Source: Gammaproteobacteria bacterium (lineage in GTDB: Bacteria > Pseudomonadota > Gammaproteobacteria > Legionellales > Legionellaceae). From it: DNA of 34,049 nt. Under the pieces are notes generated by a model. That model did not search any database. It had not been told where the DNA came from and saw only the letters and a program-made list of their open reading frames with translations. Each line of letters begins with the position of its first letter. Within the stretch, counting starts at the first letter, position 1. Where the stretch lies: the NCBI GenBank assembly GCA_013289415.1, contig JABDAB010000017.1, positions 1 through 34,049 of the forward strand, given 5' to 3'. The translations under genes and the position numbers were made by a program. Below are positions 25,230 to 34,049 of this stretch, piece after piece.

Positions 25230-25748
25230 ATGAGCATAGATCTGACGACCATTTTAGGCAACTTAGCCGAATCACTTCTTTCAATAGGATTTCTCATTGA
25301 GGGACTTGGTTATATGATTGGTATCGTGCTTGTAATGACCGGCCTTAAAAAACTCACTAAAACAAACTTCTCTCAAGAGGGGGCGGGTGGACCAGTAGCC
25401 TATATTTTAGGGGGTGCGGTACTGATTTATTTACCTTCGTCGGCTCATGTGTTATCGAATACGCTCTTTGGTAGTGATATTGGCAGTAATAATATCTTGC
25501 AATATACGAAATACAACGTCATAGATTTCTATGGATCCATGGGGGTTCTGATACAAACCGCAGGACTGATTTGGTTTGTACGTGGTGCCATACTGCTGGC
25601 GCATGCTTCTGAGCCTGGGAAGCATGAAGGTTCAAAAGGGTTGTTGTTTGTTATTGCCGGTGTGCTTGCCATGAATATTAGTTATACAGTTGGAGTGCTA
25701 GATATAATATCCACATATTTTTTGACTATGACTGGCAGCGTGTTCTAA
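25230..25748 (+). CDS. IcmC/DotE-like membrane protein of the type IVB secretion family
   Basis: A 172-residue protein with four hydrophobic segments at about 13-36, 53-72, 103-125 and 137-160. Motif order matches my memory of IcmC/DotE and related DotV proteins: GFLIEGLGYMIGIVLVMTGL, GPVAYILGGAVLIYLPS, LIQTAGLIWFVRGAILLAH, and GLLFVIAGVLAMNI before the last helix. These are inner-membrane components of the Dot/Icm system. No other dot/icm gene lies in the window, so this is an orphan copy or a system gene located away from the main clusters. The exact paralogue (IcmC, DotV or other) cannot be decided here. Confidence 0.7.
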   Translation: MSIDLTTILGNLAESLLSIGFLIEGLGYMIGIVLVMTGLKKLTKTNFSQEGAGGPVAYILGGAVLIYLPSSAHVLSNTLFGSDIGSNNILQYTKYNVIDFYGSMGVLIQTAGLIWFVRGAILLAHASEPGKHEGSKGLLFVIAGVLAMNISYTVGVLDIISTYFLTMTGSVF

Positions 25749-25756
25749 GAGTCTCC

Positions 25757-26038
25757 TTAATCTTCTTCACCACAAATTTTGAGATGATTGGTTTTGGCAA
25801 AGTCCAGTATCGATTGATAGACTTGAGGGCTGGTCTCCTTGAGTTTAGGATCCAATAATACACATTTATAACCTTCATGGTTCACGCTAGGCTGCAAAAG
25901 AGGGGAGTAGTGAATACGGCTATTTTTAAAGCTGGCCATTGTGCCGCTCATGCGTTCTGCCCAATCACTGGGGCGGAAGGTATTTCCTTGTGTGGTAACA
26001 CCTTCGATTACAATTTTTTTGCCGTCAGACTTGGTCAT
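25757..26038 (-). CDS. DUF3579 protein
   Basis: I choose ATG 26038 (93 residues), because the 14 extra residues of a longer frame are cysteine-rich and unlike the family. The sequence IVIEGVTTQGNTFRPSDWAERM with the later YKCVLLDPKLKETSPQVYQSILDFAKTNHL matches DUF3579, a small conserved proteobacterial family of unknown function. No signal peptide, membrane helix or metal-binding motif is seen. It converges with the IcmC-like gene, 8 bases apart, and is divergent from pssA. Confidence 0.82.
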   Translation of the reverse strand: MTKSDGKKIVIEGVTTQGNTFRPSDWAERMSGTMASFKNSRIHYSPLLQPSVNHEGYKCVLLDPKLKETSPQVYQSILDFAKTNHLKICGEED

Positions 26039-26129
26039 TATATTCACACACTGAGAACAGTATGAATAGTATAACACCATTCACATCATTTCGGAAAATG
26101 AAGTATACTATACCAAAATATAATCATTA

Positions 26130-26888
26130 ATGAGGTTGACCGTAGTGCAAAAAAAAGAAAGGCGTTCAGGAATTTATTTGTTACCCAATCTGCTGACCAC
26201 GGCCAGTCTGTTTGCGGCATTTTACTCAATTGTTGCATCATTGAAGGCGCAGTATGACGTTGCGGTGATTGCGATTTTTATTGGTATGGTTGCCGACGGT
26301 CTAGATGGGCGTATTGCTCGAATGACCAACACAGAAAGTGAGTTTGGTGCAGAGTATGATAGCTTATCGGATATGGTTACGTTCGGGGTTGCTCCGGCAT
26401 TGCTTCTATATAGCTGGAGTTTGGATCAATTCGGGAAACTGGGTTGGTTGGTTGCTTTTATTTATACAGCTGCGGTGGCGTTGAGGTTAGCCCGTTTCAA
26501 TACTCAGGTTGAAACTGCTGACAAAAATTATTTTCAAGGGCTAAATTGTACGTTTGCTGCGGCGTTTGTCGCATCCTTTGTGGGATTGTGTCAGCAACAT
26601 GAATGGTCATCTGTCTTTGTTTCTGTATTGTCTGCGATAGTTCCGATTATTGCTGCTGTATTGATGGTGAGCAATGTCAGATACTCTTCATTTAAGAAAC
26701 TGGATTTCAAGGGAAAAATTCCGTTTCTTTATGTGTTATTAATCGTAATCATTTTTGTAGCAATTGCCGCGAATCCAATGGTGATGGTATTTATTGGCTC
26801 GGTGTTGTATGCATTGTCTGGACCATTTCAAACGTTATTTGCGCTTAGTCGTATGCGAAAGCAGCGCAGGAAGTTTAAAAAGGCGTAA
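26130..26888 (+). CDS. pssA: CDP-diacylglycerol-serine O-phosphatidyltransferase
   Basis: An integral-membrane CDP-alcohol phosphatidyltransferase that makes phosphatidylserine, the precursor of phosphatidylethanolamine. The diagnostic motif is DGLDGRIARMTNTESEFGAEYDSLSD (DGxxAR...GxxxDxxxD). The N-terminal YLLPNLLTTASLFAAFYSI block is typical of this subfamily, and about seven hydrophobic segments are seen over 252 residues. The start is ATG 26130 or, with better spacing from GAGG, GTG 26145. A TATAAT at 26119-26124 would start transcription close to 26131, which favours the GTG. It ends before a long palindrome. Confidence 0.93.
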   Translation: MRLTVVQKKERRSGIYLLPNLLTTASLFAAFYSIVASLKAQYDVAVIAIFIGMVADGLDGRIARMTNTESEFGAEYDSLSDMVTFGVAPALLLYSWSLDQFGKLGWLVAFIYTAAVALRLARFNTQVETADKNYFQGLNCTFAAAFVASFVGLCQQHEWSSVFVSVLSAIVPIIAAVLMVSNVRYSSFKKLDFKGKIPFLYVLLIVIIFVAIAANPMVMVFIGSVLYALSGPFQTLFALSRMRKQRRKFKKA

Positions 26889-26899
26889 GAAACTGCCAT

Positions 26900-26974
26900 A
26901 TTTGTGTGCATCTTGAACGAAAACGGTTTCGAAAAGCTTTTTCGAAACCGTTTTCGTTCAAGATGCACTCAAAT
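26900..26974. repeat. 75-bp near-perfect palindrome after pssA
   Basis: Positions 26900-26935 pair with 26939-26974 around a three-base centre, with one mismatch in 36 base pairs. It starts 12 bases after the pssA stop. It could terminate pssA transcripts but is far longer than ordinary terminators. Its right arm overlaps the 41-bp repeat at 26965-27005. Confidence 0.72.
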
Positions 26975-27005
26975 CTGACCGTTCTCCGAGCGTCAATATC
27001 ACCCT
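26965..27005 (-). repeat. 41-bp repeat, copy 2 (intergenic)
   Basis: Exact reverse complement of 18078-18118, followed by a further partial match (CGA-C) outside. Here it is intergenic between pssA and ptsH and begins inside the right arm of the 75-bp palindrome. Confidence 0.75.
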
Positions 27006-27038
27006 CCGATCCGGTACCCTATGGACCCTATGGGGATA

Positions 27039-27308
27039 TTATTCCGCTTCATCAAAACGATTGTTAATCAGATCAACCAGTGCCTTTTCCATGGCATCTT
27101 CATCGGGCCCGTTAATCTGTAATGTTAACTCACAGCCTTTGTGTGCGGCGAGCAACATCACGCCCATAATGCTCTTCCCATTGATGGTTTGAGCGTCTTT
27201 GGTTACATCTATTCTGCTTTGATATCTTGCCGCTGTAGAAACAAATTTTGCTGAGGCTCGGGCGTGTAGACCCAATTTATTGATAATGCTAATTTTAATT
27301 GTTTTCAT
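27039..27308 (-). CDS. HPr-family phosphocarrier protein
   Basis: I use ATG 27308 (89 residues); the frame is open to a TTG three codons upstream. The active-site histidine is in NKLGLHARASAKFV, and the second conserved serine region reads GKSIMGVMLLAAHKG. The fold and length are those of HPr or NPr. Location next to hpf recalls the nitrogen-related PTS cluster (rpoN-hpf-ptsN-ptsO), favouring an NPr-like role in regulation rather than sugar uptake, but no EIIA gene is in the window. It lies downstream of hpf across a repeat-filled gap. Confidence 0.9.
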   Translation of the reverse strand: MKTIKISIINKLGLHARASAKFVSTAARYQSRIDVTKDAQTINGKSIMGVMLLAAHKGCELTLQINGPDEDAMEKALVDLINNRFDEAE

Positions 27309-27369
27309 AAAGCTCAAATATTGTTTGTGACATCAATGGGATTAGTTGCAAGGTCATCACTTTGAATCT

Positions 27370-27406
27370 GGTGGGCACGTCGCCTCTGGCTCCTTTACCC
27401 ACCCTA
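27370..27406. repeat. Degenerate GGTGGGCA hairpin repeat
   Basis: GGTGGGCACG...TTTACCCACC resembles the better-preserved hairpin after purA at 32973-33017, including the GGCTCCTTT versus CGCTCCTTT loop. It appears to be a decayed member of the same repeat family in the ptsH-hpf gap. Confidence 0.45.
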
Positions 27407-27412
27407 CGGTTT

Positions 27413-27591
27413 AACCTAGAAAAAGCAGTTGAATCTACTCCGATGGCCTACTGCACTGATTCATCAAGACTTTTCGATGATTTTTTACTTCACTGTATGG
27501 GTGATACGGTTTCAGCAAAAAATCATCGAAAAGTCTTGATGAATCAGCACATTAGACCATCTCGCTACGATTCAACTGCTTTTTCTAGGTT
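27413..27591. repeat. Nested palindromic element, about 180 bp, between hpf and ptsH
   Basis: An outer pair of 23-bp perfect arms (27413-27435 with 27569-27591) encloses an inner pair of 30-bp perfect arms (27457-27486 with 27517-27546). The loop is 30 bases. The two pairs are separated by about 21 bp of looser complementarity. The 0.3-kb gap between hpf and ptsH has no gene and is mostly this element. The layout suggests a miniature mobile element or repeat rather than a simple terminator. Confidence 0.75.
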
Positions 27592-27627
27592 TAAGGTAGT
27601 GTCATTGGTTTGTGAGATGTCCTTTCT

Positions 27628-27966
27628 TTACTCCAGCTCCTGCTCTTTACCCTCATCCCAAGGTCGTCCAGTATGATCACGATGGTCAAGTTTTTTTTGT
27701 TTGTGTTTGATGAGTTGTTTATCGAGTTTGTCGATCAGTAGATCGATTGCGGTGTACATGTTTTCAGATTCTGCACTGGCATGTAACTCACCTTTGGATA
27801 CCAAAATGGTGGCTTCTACAATTTGTCTTAGTTTCTCAACATCAAATGTTACGTGGATAGCGGTAATTTTGTCAAAATGGCGTTCAAGTTTATTGATTTT
27901 TTCTTCTGTAAATGCTCTTAAAGCATGGGTGATTTCGACTCGATGACCCGTGAGGTTTATTTGCAT
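27628..27966 (-). CDS. hpf: Ribosome hibernation promoting factor
   Basis: A 112-residue short-form HPF/YfiA protein: MQINLTGHRVEITHALRAFT at the start, KINKLERHFDKIT, IVEATILVSKGELHASAESE and DLLIDKLDKQLIKHKQKK. Short HPF lacks the C-terminal dimerisation domain of long HPF. It binds the decoding centre in stationary phase and, with RMF in gammaproteobacteria that have it, forms 100S ribosomes. The ATG has GGGAG upstream. It precedes ptsH on the same strand across a palindromic element. Confidence 0.95.
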   Translation of the reverse strand: MQINLTGHRVEITHALRAFTEEKINKLERHFDKITAIHVTFDVEKLRQIVEATILVSKGELHASAESENMYTAIDLLIDKLDKQLIKHKQKKLDHRDHTGRPWDEGKEQELE

Positions 27967-28141
27967 GATATTTCTCCCTTATTATTTTCAACCACGATCC
28001 AAAAGATACCTTCCTTAATTTACAGTGTATCTGATTTATAGCGATTATCCAGTGATAAACAAGATTTATTAAAACATTATGATTTAAAATTACACAAAGA
28101 TGGGTGTTCAGACAAGATATGCCTAGGTTATAACAAGGTGG

Positions 28142-28170
28142 ATAAAGGGCCCGCTAAAAAACCGAGCCCT
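28142..28170 (-). terminator. Terminator after rpmG
   Basis: On the minus strand AGGGCTCG pairs with CGGGCCCT with one G-T wobble, a nine-base loop and a following TTTAT. It lies 13 bases past the rpmG stop. Confidence 0.6.
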
Positions 28171-28182
28171 CGTCAAAATAAA

Positions 28183-28347
28183 TTATTTTACTTTTTGTTC
28201 GTTAAACTCTACATGTTTACGTACAACAGGATCATAGCGTCTAAATTTAAGTTTACCGGTAGTTGTGCGCGGATTTTTTGTCGTTGTAACAAAATAACCG
28301 GTTCCTGCGCTGGATACCATTTTAATCTTAATGCGGACAGCTGCCAT
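28183..28347 (-). CDS. rpmG: 50S ribosomal protein bL33
   Basis: A short gene, read directly from the minus strand. It encodes 54 residues beginning [17 protein letters not shown] and ending [12 protein letters not shown], with the [17 protein letters not shown] block typical of bL33. No paired zinc cysteines (CxxC) are seen, so this is the zinc-free form. It lies 16 bases downstream of rpmB, the standard gene pair, and is followed by a hairpin terminator. Confidence 0.96.
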   Translation of the reverse strand: MAAVRIKIKMVSSAGTGYFVTTTKNPRTTTGKLKFRRYDPVVRKHVEFNEQKVK

Positions 28348-28363
28348 GGTGTTTCCCCTTCAA

Positions 28364-28600
28364 TTAAATTTTTTCGCCTTTAGCGCGTAACTTATCGAGA
28401 ACAACTTTAATTCCCAATTTATCGATAGTGCGCATTCCTCGTGGTGTTAATTTGAGGGATACAAATCGATTTTCTTCTTCAACCCAGAAACGATGGTGCT
28501 GAATATTAGGTAGAAAGCGTCGTCTTGTTTTATTGTTGGCATGCGACACGTTATTTCCACTGATGGGTCGCTTACCAGTAACCTGGCATACTCTTGACAT
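28364..28600 (-). CDS. rpmB: 50S ribosomal protein bL28
   Basis: I choose ATG 28600 (78 residues), the normal bL28 start [12 protein letters not shown]; the longer frame upstream adds 11 residues not typical of the family. The motif [18 protein letters not shown] and the C-terminal [20 protein letters not shown] match bL28. It is the first gene of rpmB-rpmG. The 228-bp gap upstream to trmB should contain its promoter; I see nothing else in it. Confidence 0.96.
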   Translation of the reverse strand: MSRVCQVTGKRPISGNNVSHANNKTRRRFLPNIQHHRFWVEEENRFVSLKLTPRGMRTIDKLGIKVVLDKLRAKGEKI

Positions 28601-28828
28601 GATGTTACTCCAACGTGTCTGACAATCATGCAATCATGGGTCAGATTTGTTTAAAAAAATTAGTTTATTCGCATCGCGAACTGGCTGAAATAAATTACAG
28701 GTTGCGATTTATAGCAAATAATTAGTTCGGATGCAATATGTTGGCAAAAATTGGTCTAAAAAAACAGTGTTATTGGACATTCATGGTACTGCCCGTGCAT
28801 AATCCTCGCTTTTGGCAGAGGGGTTAAA

Positions 28829-29506
28829 ATGCAGCGACGAGCAATTAAAAGTTTTGTATTACGGACAGGGCGCGTCAGTAATCGTCAGCAGCAGGGATTG
28901 GATCATTGGTTAACAGATTATGTGATGCCTGAACCTGTAGCACCTTGGTGCTTGCCAACCGAGTTTGGCCGGATTGCTGATACAGTTGTTGAAATTGGAT
29001 TTGGTATGGGTGCATCTCTATTTACGATGGCAAAAATGCGCCCCGACCTTGATTTTTTAGGCATCGAGGTACACCTCGCAGGCATCGGCAGTTTGGTCGC
29101 TGATTTACATGATGAAGGTGTTACGAATGTGCGCGTTGCACCATATGATGCAGTGGACGTCTTTAAGAATTGTTTGGCGGATAATTCCCTGGAAGGTGTT
29201 CAGATATTCTTTCCTGATCCATGGCCTAAATTGCGCCATCATAAACGACGCCTGATTCAGACTGAATTTATCGACATGCTTGTTCAAAAAATTAAAGTAG
29301 GGGGATTTATTCACTGTGCAACTGACTGGCAAAATTATGCTGAACATATCCACTCTGTATTATCAGCTCAATCGACTTTACGCAATCAAAATCCTGATGC
29401 AGGGTATTCTCCTCGTCCTGATACGCGACCACTGACCAAATTTGAACAGCGGGGTACACGTTTGGGACATGGCGTGTGGGATTTGATTTTTATTCGACAG
29501 AAATAA
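28829..29506 (+). CDS. trmB: tRNA (guanine-N7)-methyltransferase TrmB
   Basis: A 225-residue SAM-dependent enzyme that methylates G46 in tRNA variable loops. Motifs: VEIGFGMGASLFTMAKMRP (SAM site), FLGIEVHLAGIGSLV, and the signature FFPDPWPKLRHHKRRLIQ, with TKFEQRGTRLGHGVWDL near the C-terminus. The ATG is preceded by GAGGGG. No partner is needed in bacteria. It is 64 bases upstream of hflK. Confidence 0.96.
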   Translation: MQRRAIKSFVLRTGRVSNRQQQGLDHWLTDYVMPEPVAPWCLPTEFGRIADTVVEIGFGMGASLFTMAKMRPDLDFLGIEVHLAGIGSLVADLHDEGVTNVRVAPYDAVDVFKNCLADNSLEGVQIFFPDPWPKLRHHKRRLIQTEFIDMLVQKIKVGGFIHCATDWQNYAEHIHSVLSAQSTLRNQNPDAGYSPRPDTRPLTKFEQRGTRLGHGVWDLIFIRQK

Positions 29507-29570
29507 GGAGATACTTGCTTAAACTGGCCATACCCCATAGAATTCTATTTTTTAGCGCGGAGCGTAATTA

Positions 29571-30731
29571 ATGGGATGGAATGGGCCAGATAAAGGCAAA
29601 GATCCTTGGGGTGGCAAAAGCCAGCCTCCGGATCTGGATGAGGCATTGAAACGTTTGCAAGACAAATTGAAAAAAATGTTTTTGCGTGGTTCTGAAAAAC
29701 AGACTACATCGGAATCCGTTTCAGATTCAGGGCCAAGTTCAAATGGCAGTTTTCTGGCGATGATAGTGTTATTTGCCGTCTTTATTTTATGGGGTTTGTC
29801 CGGGATCTTCATCATTGATCCTGCCGAGCAGGCGGCCATTTTGCGGTTTGGTAGATATATAGAAACTGTGGGTCCCGGTCCGCATTGGATTCCACGTTTC
29901 ATCTCGTCAAAAATTGTTTTGAACGTTGATCGTGTGTCTGATTATTCATATTCGGCGCAAATGCTGACTAAAGATGAAAATCTGGTGTCTGTGGCACTGG
30001 CCGTGCAATATCGTATTGGTGATTTACAAGAGTATTTGTTCAATGTGACTGATCCGGAGGAAAGCTTACAGCAGGCAACGTCCAGTGCTTTACGACAGGT
30101 AGTGGGCACCACAACGCTGGATCAAATCATTACAGAAGGTCGCGATGCCTGGGGAATTAGTGTACAGGATTTCCTCGTCAAGACACTTGCGCGTTATAAA
30201 ACAGGGATTATTATTGTTAACGTATCCCCACAACCTGCGCGTGCTCCTGAAAATGTGCAAGATGCGTTTGATGATGCTATTAAAGCTCAGGAAGATGAAA
30301 AGCGATTTAAAGAACAAGCAGGTGCCTATGCAGCACGGGTAGTTCCCATCGCTGAAGGTAATGCCAAGCGAATTTTTGAAGAAACGAAAGCCTATGCTGA
30401 GCAGGTTGTTTTACGAGCCAAAGGTGAAACGGCTGAGTTTTTGGAGTTGTTGCCAGAATACACGCGCTCACCATTCGTGACCGGAGAGAGGATGTATTTG
30501 GATACCATGCAACAAATATTAAGCGCAACCAGCAAGATTATTGTTGATGGCAAGGCGGGTAATCTGATGTATTTGCCATTGGACAAATTAGCTTTAAATC
30601 CGCCCGACACCAAACTGAGTAAGGCAGATCTCATGAATCGTGTTTCAATACCAGGCCAGCAAGAAAATAGTGTCTTGGTGGATGGCCGTCAAACGACAAG
30701 ATCTACCGAACGTCAAGGGAGGGCTGGTTGA
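29571..30731 (+). CDS. hflK: HflK, membrane protease regulator
   Basis: A 386-residue SPFH/Band 7 protein. The N-terminal glycine-rich cytosolic segment (MGWNGPDKGKDPWGG) is followed by a membrane helix at about 61-82 and then the Band 7 domain (AILRFGRYIETVGPGPHW). Long charged helices (EDEKRFKEQAGAYAARVVPIAEGNAKRI) follow. HflK with HflC forms a large assembly around FtsH in the inner membrane. The last two bases of its TGA stop lead into the hflC ATG (TGATG). Confidence 0.95.
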   Translation: MGWNGPDKGKDPWGGKSQPPDLDEALKRLQDKLKKMFLRGSEKQTTSESVSDSGPSSNGSFLAMIVLFAVFILWGLSGIFIIDPAEQAAILRFGRYIETVGPGPHWIPRFISSKIVLNVDRVSDYSYSAQMLTKDENLVSVALAVQYRIGDLQEYLFNVTDPEESLQQATSSALRQVVGTTTLDQIITEGRDAWGISVQDFLVKTLARYKTGIIIVNVSPQPARAPENVQDAFDDAIKAQEDEKRFKEQAGAYAARVVPIAEGNAKRIFEETKAYAEQVVLRAKGETAEFLELLPEYTRSPFVTGERMYLDTMQQILSATSKIIVDGKAGNLMYLPLDKLALNPPDTKLSKADLMNRVSIPGQQENSVLVDGRQTTRSTERQGRAG

Positions 30732-31645
30732 TGAATGCAACAAAAACAATCCTGGGCGTGGTGGCTTTTTTTATATTGCTGGTACTGTTTAGTTGTTTAT
30801 TTACTATTACGCAAGGTCAGCATGGCATTCTGTTGCGACTGGGGCGTTTGGTTAATGACGCGCAAACCAGTAAAGTGCGAATTTTGGCGCCTGGTTTACA
30901 TATGAAAATGCCGTTTATCGAAAGTGTACGCGTTTTTGATACTCGAATTCAGACCCTGGATATCAAGTCATCCCGTATTGTGACAAAAGAAAAGAAGGAT
31001 GTGATTGTTGATTATTATGTCAAGTGGCGTATTGAAGATTTGGCACAGTATTTTAAATCAACCGGGGGTAACGAGTTTAAGGCTGAAACGCTACTTGAGC
31101 AGCAATTAAATACCTCCCTGCGCGCCCAATTTGGCAAACGGACAATTTCTGATGTGATTTCTGGTGGTCGCGATGATGTGATGGATGTACTGCGAGAGCG
31201 TGCTGAAGAGCAAGCGTCTCAATTGGGCGTTCATGTAGTGGATGTGCGCATTAAAGGGATAGAATTGCCAGCCAACACCAGCAATGCCATTTATCAACGT
31301 ATGCGTGCGGATATGCAAAAAATTGCTAATCATCATCGTGCTGACGGCCAAGCTCAAGCTGAAGCAATTCAGGCAACAGCCGATGCCAGAGTGACGATTT
31401 TGCTTGCTCAGGCGACTAGTGATGGGCAGATTATCCGCGCCCAAGGACAAGCCAAAGCTGCAGAAATTTATGCGAAAGCATTTGGTCAAAACAAGGATTT
31501 TTTTGCATTCTACCGCAGTTTAAAAGCGTATGAAGGCAGCTTTAATAATAAGAGCGACATTTTGGTGCTTGATCAAAGCAGCGCGTTTTTTGATTACTTC
31601 AAACGGGGTTTTGGAAAGAATCAAAGCGTCGAAGGGAAAAAATAA
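30731..31645 (+). CDS. hflC: HflC, membrane protease regulator
   Basis: I take ATG 30731 (304 residues), which shares its A with the hflK stop (TGATG); a TTG one codon earlier is less likely. An N-terminal helix at about 6-26 is followed by the Band 7 domain (GQHGILLRLGRLVND, VLAPGLHMKMPFIE-like IRVFDTRIQTLD). A helical region rich in alanine and glutamine follows (ADGQAQAEAIQATADARVTI). It pairs with HflK to restrain FtsH. It is followed by purA, the usual hflKC-purA order. Confidence 0.95.
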   Translation: MNATKTILGVVAFFILLVLFSCLFTITQGQHGILLRLGRLVNDAQTSKVRILAPGLHMKMPFIESVRVFDTRIQTLDIKSSRIVTKEKKDVIVDYYVKWRIEDLAQYFKSTGGNEFKAETLLEQQLNTSLRAQFGKRTISDVISGGRDDVMDVLRERAEEQASQLGVHVVDVRIKGIELPANTSNAIYQRMRADMQKIANHHRADGQAQAEAIQATADARVTILLAQATSDGQIIRAQGQAKAAEIYAKAFGQNKDFFAFYRSLKAYEGSFNNKSDILVLDQSSAFFDYFKRGFGKNQSVEGKK

Positions 31646-31662
31646 AATAACTTTTAGAGTAA

Positions 31663-32970
<1,308 letters not shown>

Positions 32971-32972
32971 CG

Positions 32973-33017
32973 GAGTAGGGTGGGCACGTTGCTTACGCTC
33001 CTTTGCCCACCCTACTC
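32973..33017. repeat. GAGTAGGGTGGGCA hairpin after purA
   Basis: A perfect 14-bp inverted repeat (32973-32986 with 33004-33017) has a 17-base loop and starts three bases after the purA stop. It has no T tract. It probably belongs to the dispersed repeat family also seen, decayed, at 27370-27406. It may limit readthrough into the transporter gene or stabilise the purA transcript's 3' end. Confidence 0.6.
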
Positions 33018-33091
33018 GGTGCAAAATTCAAATTCTGAAATATCTGCTAGAATTAAAACATCTATATGGTTTTACATTATTGCAGGTGTTT

Positions 33092-33952
33092 ATGAAATCC
33101 TTCAAAATAAAAGCAGGTCTTTTTTTAGCTATTTTTTTATGGGCATCCGCCTTTGTAGGCATACGAATTGGCCTAACATCGTACTCGCCTGGCTCCTTGG
33201 CACTATTTCGTTTTCTAATCGCCTCCACATGTATGGCATTGATATACATCCGTCAATCCAGTTGTCAAAAAATACCGTGGTCAGATCGGTTGCAATTGGG
33301 TCTGCTTGGTGTGGCGGGGATCGGCGTTTACAATACTTGCCTGAATTATGGTGAGCAGACAGTCTCTGCCGGGGTTGCAAGCTTTGTGATTGGCCTAACA
33401 CCTGCGCTAACAGTTCTGTTTGCAGTTGTTTTTTTAAGCGAGCGCCCGACCCGTACGGTTTATTTTGGTATTTTGATCAGTTTAGTCGGCCTTGCGCTGA
33501 TGGTTATAGCTGGAAGTGATGGAGTCTCTATCAGCTATGGTGTTCTGATTATTTTTATCGCAGCATTAACGAGTGCGGCTTATTCTCTTCTACAAAAACC
33601 CTATTTACGACATTACCATCCCGTGGCGGTTACATCATGGATTATTTGGGGTGGAACCCTGTCAATGATGATATTTGCACCAGCCTTGTGGCGGGAATTT
33701 TTTGTGGCCCAGCCGCAGGCAACATGGGCTGTGATTTACCTTGGGGTTTTCCCTGCGGCCTTGGCTTATCTTGCATGGAGTTATGTATTACAGGCATTGT
33801 CAGCATCAAATGCCAGTATGTATTTATACTCAATGCCAGTAATATCCAGCATACTTGGATTTATCATGTTGCATGAAAAACCCTCCATACTGTCGATGTG
33901 TGGAGGGTTATTGGCGATGATTGGCGCGTTTTATGCATCACGCAGTCGTTAA
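33092..33952 (+). CDS. EamA/DMT-family transporter
   Basis: I place the start at ATG 33092 (286 residues), after GCAGGTG; the longer upstream frame reads through purA in another frame and is not credible. Ten hydrophobic segments are seen in two EamA repeats, beginning AGLFLAIFLWASAFVGIRIG and, in the second half, GVLIIFIAALTSAAYSLLQKP. GVASFVIGLTPALTVLFAVVFLSE and PVISSILGFIMLHE are typical end-of-repeat motifs. The family exports varied metabolites or amino acids; the substrate cannot be told. It is separated from purA by a hairpin, so it may have its own promoter. Confidence 0.88.
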   Translation: MKSFKIKAGLFLAIFLWASAFVGIRIGLTSYSPGSLALFRFLIASTCMALIYIRQSSCQKIPWSDRLQLGLLGVAGIGVYNTCLNYGEQTVSAGVASFVIGLTPALTVLFAVVFLSERPTRTVYFGILISLVGLALMVIAGSDGVSISYGVLIIFIAALTSAAYSLLQKPYLRHYHPVAVTSWIIWGGTLSMMIFAPALWREFFVAQPQATWAVIYLGVFPAALAYLAWSYVLQALSASNASMYLYSMPVISSILGFIMLHEKPSILSMCGGLLAMIGAFYASRSR

Positions 33953-33988
33953 TGCACTGTACTTTGGACAAAAAACCGATCTAATACG

Positions 33989-34032
33989 GGCCCGAGCGCG
34001 TGACCGAGCCCGAGCCCGAGCCCGCCCGAGTC
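33989..34032. repeat. GC-rich GCCCGA hexamer repeat at window end
   Basis: Tandem CGAGCC units between about 34014 and 34030 follow a related CGGGCCCGAGC at 33988-33998. The parts can fold back on each other, and a T run comes at 34045. It could be a terminator for the transporter gene or a dispersed repeat. The window ends here, so its full extent is not visible. Confidence 0.4.
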
Positions 34033-34049
34033 CGATCGATCTGCTTTTT

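Noticed and set aside
27362-27676. 104-codon plus-strand reading frame in the ptsH-hpf gap
   Set aside because: It is made of the two halves of the palindromic element and runs antisense into hpf.

Overview
The window reads as a chromosomal stretch of a gammaproteobacterium, most likely of the order Legionellales. The evidence is the rpsU-yqeY-dnaG-rpoD block, aroQ-accB-accC-prmA, a ProA-like M4 metalloprotease, a class I fructose-bisphosphate aldolase, and an orphan membrane protein resembling IcmC/DotE of the Dot/Icm (type IVB) secretion system. The order is inferred from gene content; no species can be named.

Layout. Positions 1-580 hold the 3' remnant of an integrase and its terminator. 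Positions 581-7930 form a compact integrative element inserted in the 3' end of a CAU-anticodon tRNA gene (7884-7960, minus strand), bounded by exact 48-bp direct repeats. It carries a P4-type integrase, a toxin-antitoxin-like pair, an AlpA/excisionase-like gene with a premature stop, a DUF927 helicase-like ATPase, and an AT-rich cargo gene with glycosyltransferase-like motifs. Two inverted, roughly 90-bp clusters of 9-bp-phased GGGACA iterons flank the excisionase and ATPase genes. Identical 20-bp arm-type sites lie just inside both ends.

From about 8.1 kb onward the DNA is core chromosome. In order it holds: rpoD, dnaG, yqeY and rpsU (minus), tsaD (plus) convergent with plsY, tRNA-Lys(CUU), hemW, and malate dehydrogenase. 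Next come an unrecognised membrane protein with a U-box-like motif, then aroQ-accB-accC-prmA (minus). They are followed by an M4 protease convergent with class I aldolase, an FNR-like reductase divergent from the IcmC-like gene, a DUF3579 gene and pssA. The last part holds ptsH and hpf, rpmB-rpmG, trmB, hflK-hflC, purA and an EamA transporter.

How it fits together. The core genes serve replication and transcription initiation (dnaG, rpoD), translation and tRNA modification (rpsU, tsaD, rpmB, rpmG, trmB, prmA, hpf), lipid synthesis (plsY, accBC, pssA), central carbon metabolism and membrane quality control. Host-interaction potential lies in the protease, the IcmC-like protein, the U-box-like membrane protein and the island cargo gene. 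The intergenic gaps contain many palindromic repeat elements of several families. One 41-bp repeat overlaps the prmA stop codon.
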